Origin: Aurantiochytrium sp. KH105
Taxonomy: Eukaryota > Sar > Bigyra > Thraustochytrida > Thraustochytriidae
DNA length: 64,000 bases
NCBI GenBank assembly: GCA_003116975.1
Contig: BGKB01000086.1
Span: 62,001 to 126,000, forward strand
Direction: 5' to 3'
Positions 62,963 through 64,000 of the stretch are shown piece by piece. The notes under the pieces were generated by a model. It was given only the letters and a program-made list of their open reading frames with translations. It did not search any database and was not told the DNA's origin. The position numbers were made by a program, and so were the translations under genes. The number at the start of each line of letters is the position of its first letter. Within the stretch, counting starts at the first letter, position 1.

Positions 62963-64000
62963 ATGGCGGACGGCAGAGAGCAGGTCCTCTCGGAGTGGGA
63001 GGAGGAGGGCCAACGCAGACTCGAAGAGTCCGCACTCGAAGTGGCCGGCGACGAGGAACGCGCGCAGCTCCTGGATGTGAAACAGCACGAAGACAGCGAC
63101 AAGTGGCTCGAACATGTCGACGCATACGCACGGCAATGTCTCCTGGAAATGGCGGCGCCCTTGACGGGCCCCGGATCGCCGGGTGTCGACCTCGAGAAAG
63201 GTGCCGGTGCCGGTGATGTTGCTGATGCTGATGCTGATTCTGATTCTAGTGCTGACCCGACTCGCATGGCGACCGCGTCGCCCAACTCTTCACAGAGCGA
63301 ACGTCTCAAGGTGCAGCAGGGGAACAAGGGCGTAAGCAGTGCGGCCCGCTTCTGCGTCTTTCGATTGACTCTCTCCCAAAAACTCATGGTTCGAAATGCA
63401 ATCATCGCGTCGATCGCATTGCTGCTGCCCTTTTTCGAAAGCGTCCAGACCATCTCGTACAGCACATCTTTGCTCATTCCTATTCTCGCACTCATTCTCA
63501 TGCTGCGGCCTGCACATCTCACTGCCTGGGGACACGAGTTGCATCAACTCATCATCGTCATTGGTATTTGGCCATTTTACATTGTGTGGTCTCTAGTCAT
63601 CCTCGCCGCCTCCCCGCACAATCTCATTGGGTACCTGATTCTGCTTGCACTCGGCGTGCTTGTCGCCTTCCTCATCGGAATGATGGATCCGTCGATTCTC
63701 ATGACAACCATTGGTCCCACCATCATGTTCTCGATCATTCACATGAGCCTCTGGCAGATTTATAACTTTTACGATTACGAGGACCCGTTCAAACAGGCTT
63801 TAATTGCACTGGGAGGAGCTACGTTTGGCATGTACGCTGCCTTTGTTTTGCATTGGCTCGGATCCGTTCTCATCTTTCCCTGGAGTGCCATCACCGAGGC
63901 GCGGCAGGCGCTCCGCAATCGCTACGCCGCGTACGCGACAATGCTGCGGCGGCTGCGACCCGTGTACGATCGGATTGCCGTTCACACCCTTGACCCATCG
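62963..64000 (+). CDS. FUSC/aromatic-acid-exporter-like membrane protein, array copy 4 (3' end outside window)
   Basis: The frame from the ATG at 62963 (context CCGCCATGG) stays open for 346 codons to the window edge. The product begins MADGREQVLSEWEEEGQRRL, matching the acidic leader of the other copies. It continues with an Asp/Ser-rich linker (GDVADADADSDSSAD) and TM block 1: LMVRNAIIASIALLLPFF, LLIPILALILMLRPAHLT, FYIVWSLVILAASPHN, LIGYLILLALGVLVAFLIG, then LGGATFGMYAAFVLHWLGSVLIFPWSA. It stops inside the conserved NRYAAYATMLRRLRPVYDRIAVHTLDP segment. Where copies 1 and 2 have LNDTC or FNDTF after the LRP, this copy has AHLTAWG, so it may be more diverged. Two-thirds of the gene lies to the right. 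Confidence 0.85.
   Translation, partial: MADGREQVLSEWEEEGQRRLEESALEVAGDEERAQLLDVKQHEDSDKWLEHVDAYARQCLLEMAAPLTGPGSPGVDLEKGAGAGDVADADADSDSSADPTRMATASPNSSQSERLKVQQGNKGVSSAARFCVFRLTLSQKLMVRNAIIASIALLLPFFESVQTISYSTSLLIPILALILMLRPAHLTAWGHELHQLIIVIGIWPFYIVWSLVILAASPHNLIGYLILLALGVLVAFLIGMMDPSILMTTIGPTIMFSIIHMSLWQIYNFYDYEDPFKQALIALGGATFGMYAAFVLHWLGSVLIFPWSAITEARQALRNRYAAYATMLRRLRPVYDRIAVHTLDPS

Noticed and set aside
62209-63522. Minus-strand frame of 437 codons across the copy 3/copy 4 spacer
   Set aside because: It spans a CCTCG array and the start of a well-supported plus-strand FUSC gene; Ser/Arg/Ala-rich artefact.
50631-64000. Operon-like reading of the FUSC array
   Set aside because: Spacers of 0.6-1.2 kb with separate repeats, and an AATAAA after copy 2, point to individual eukaryotic transcription units.
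1-64000. tRNA, rRNA or snRNA genes
   Set aside because: I looked for B-box-like GGTTCGA sequences and conserved RNA cores by eye and found none outside coding regions; a covariance-model scan would be decisive.
1-64000. Transposable or virus-like elements
   Set aside because: No transposase, reverse transcriptase, integrase or capsid-like frame and no long terminal or inverted repeats were visible.

Overview
This looks like nuclear DNA of a GC-rich, intron-poor protist. The gene set fits a stramenopile, most likely a thraustochytrid-type labyrinthulomycete (Aurantiochytrium/Schizochytrium/Hondaea-like). Evidence: long uninterrupted eukaryotic genes (alpha-SNAP, UPF1, mitochondrial processing peptidase beta, PI4-kinase, DNAJC11, a BEACH-WD protein); an SF-assemblin, which implies a flagellated stage; MORN, gametolysin-like and Crinkler-type families common in that part of the tree; and only one clear spliceosomal intron. 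The lineage is inferred from gene content; no rRNA is present to settle it.

Layout. 1-11 kb: the 3' end of a FAN-like BEACH-WD gene, alpha-SNAP (-), a MORN-repeat protein (+) and the NMD helicase UPF1 (-). 11-14 kb: a nuclease-like/kinase composite gene (-) preceded by a short overlapping frame. 14-18 kb: a tandem pair of short-chain dehydrogenases. 18-20 kb: MPP-beta. 20-27 kb: a possible 50-residue membrane protein and a tandem pair of secreted HExxHxxGxxH metalloproteases. 27-36 kb: a PH/coiled-coil/costars protein, SF-assemblin, a large TPR protein with a His-Gly tract, an SLC38-like amino-acid transporter and a GlcG/HbpS-like protein. 37-48 kb: an orphan cyclic-nucleotide-binding/ankyrin protein, DNAJC11, a GET2/CAML-like receptor with one 84-base intron, and a PI4K-beta-like kinase with an inserted PH domain and an N-myristoylation motif. 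50-64 kb: four large FUSC/aromatic-acid-exporter-like membrane proteins head to tail, the last cut by the window edge.

The genes are not an operon. Several serve the endomembrane system (alpha-SNAP, PI4K, GET2-like, BEACH-WD) and two serve mitochondria (MPP-beta, DNAJC11). Local duplication is the main accessory theme: the SDR pair, the metalloprotease pair and the four-gene FUSC array.

Intergenic DNA is rich in short tandem repeats. It also holds two recurrent short elements. One is the octamer CGCAAGTG/CACTTGCG, clustered in several GC-rich 5' regions. The other is the palindrome TAGGCCTA, scattered in gene flanks. I saw no tRNA, rRNA, CRISPR array, transposase or virus-like element.
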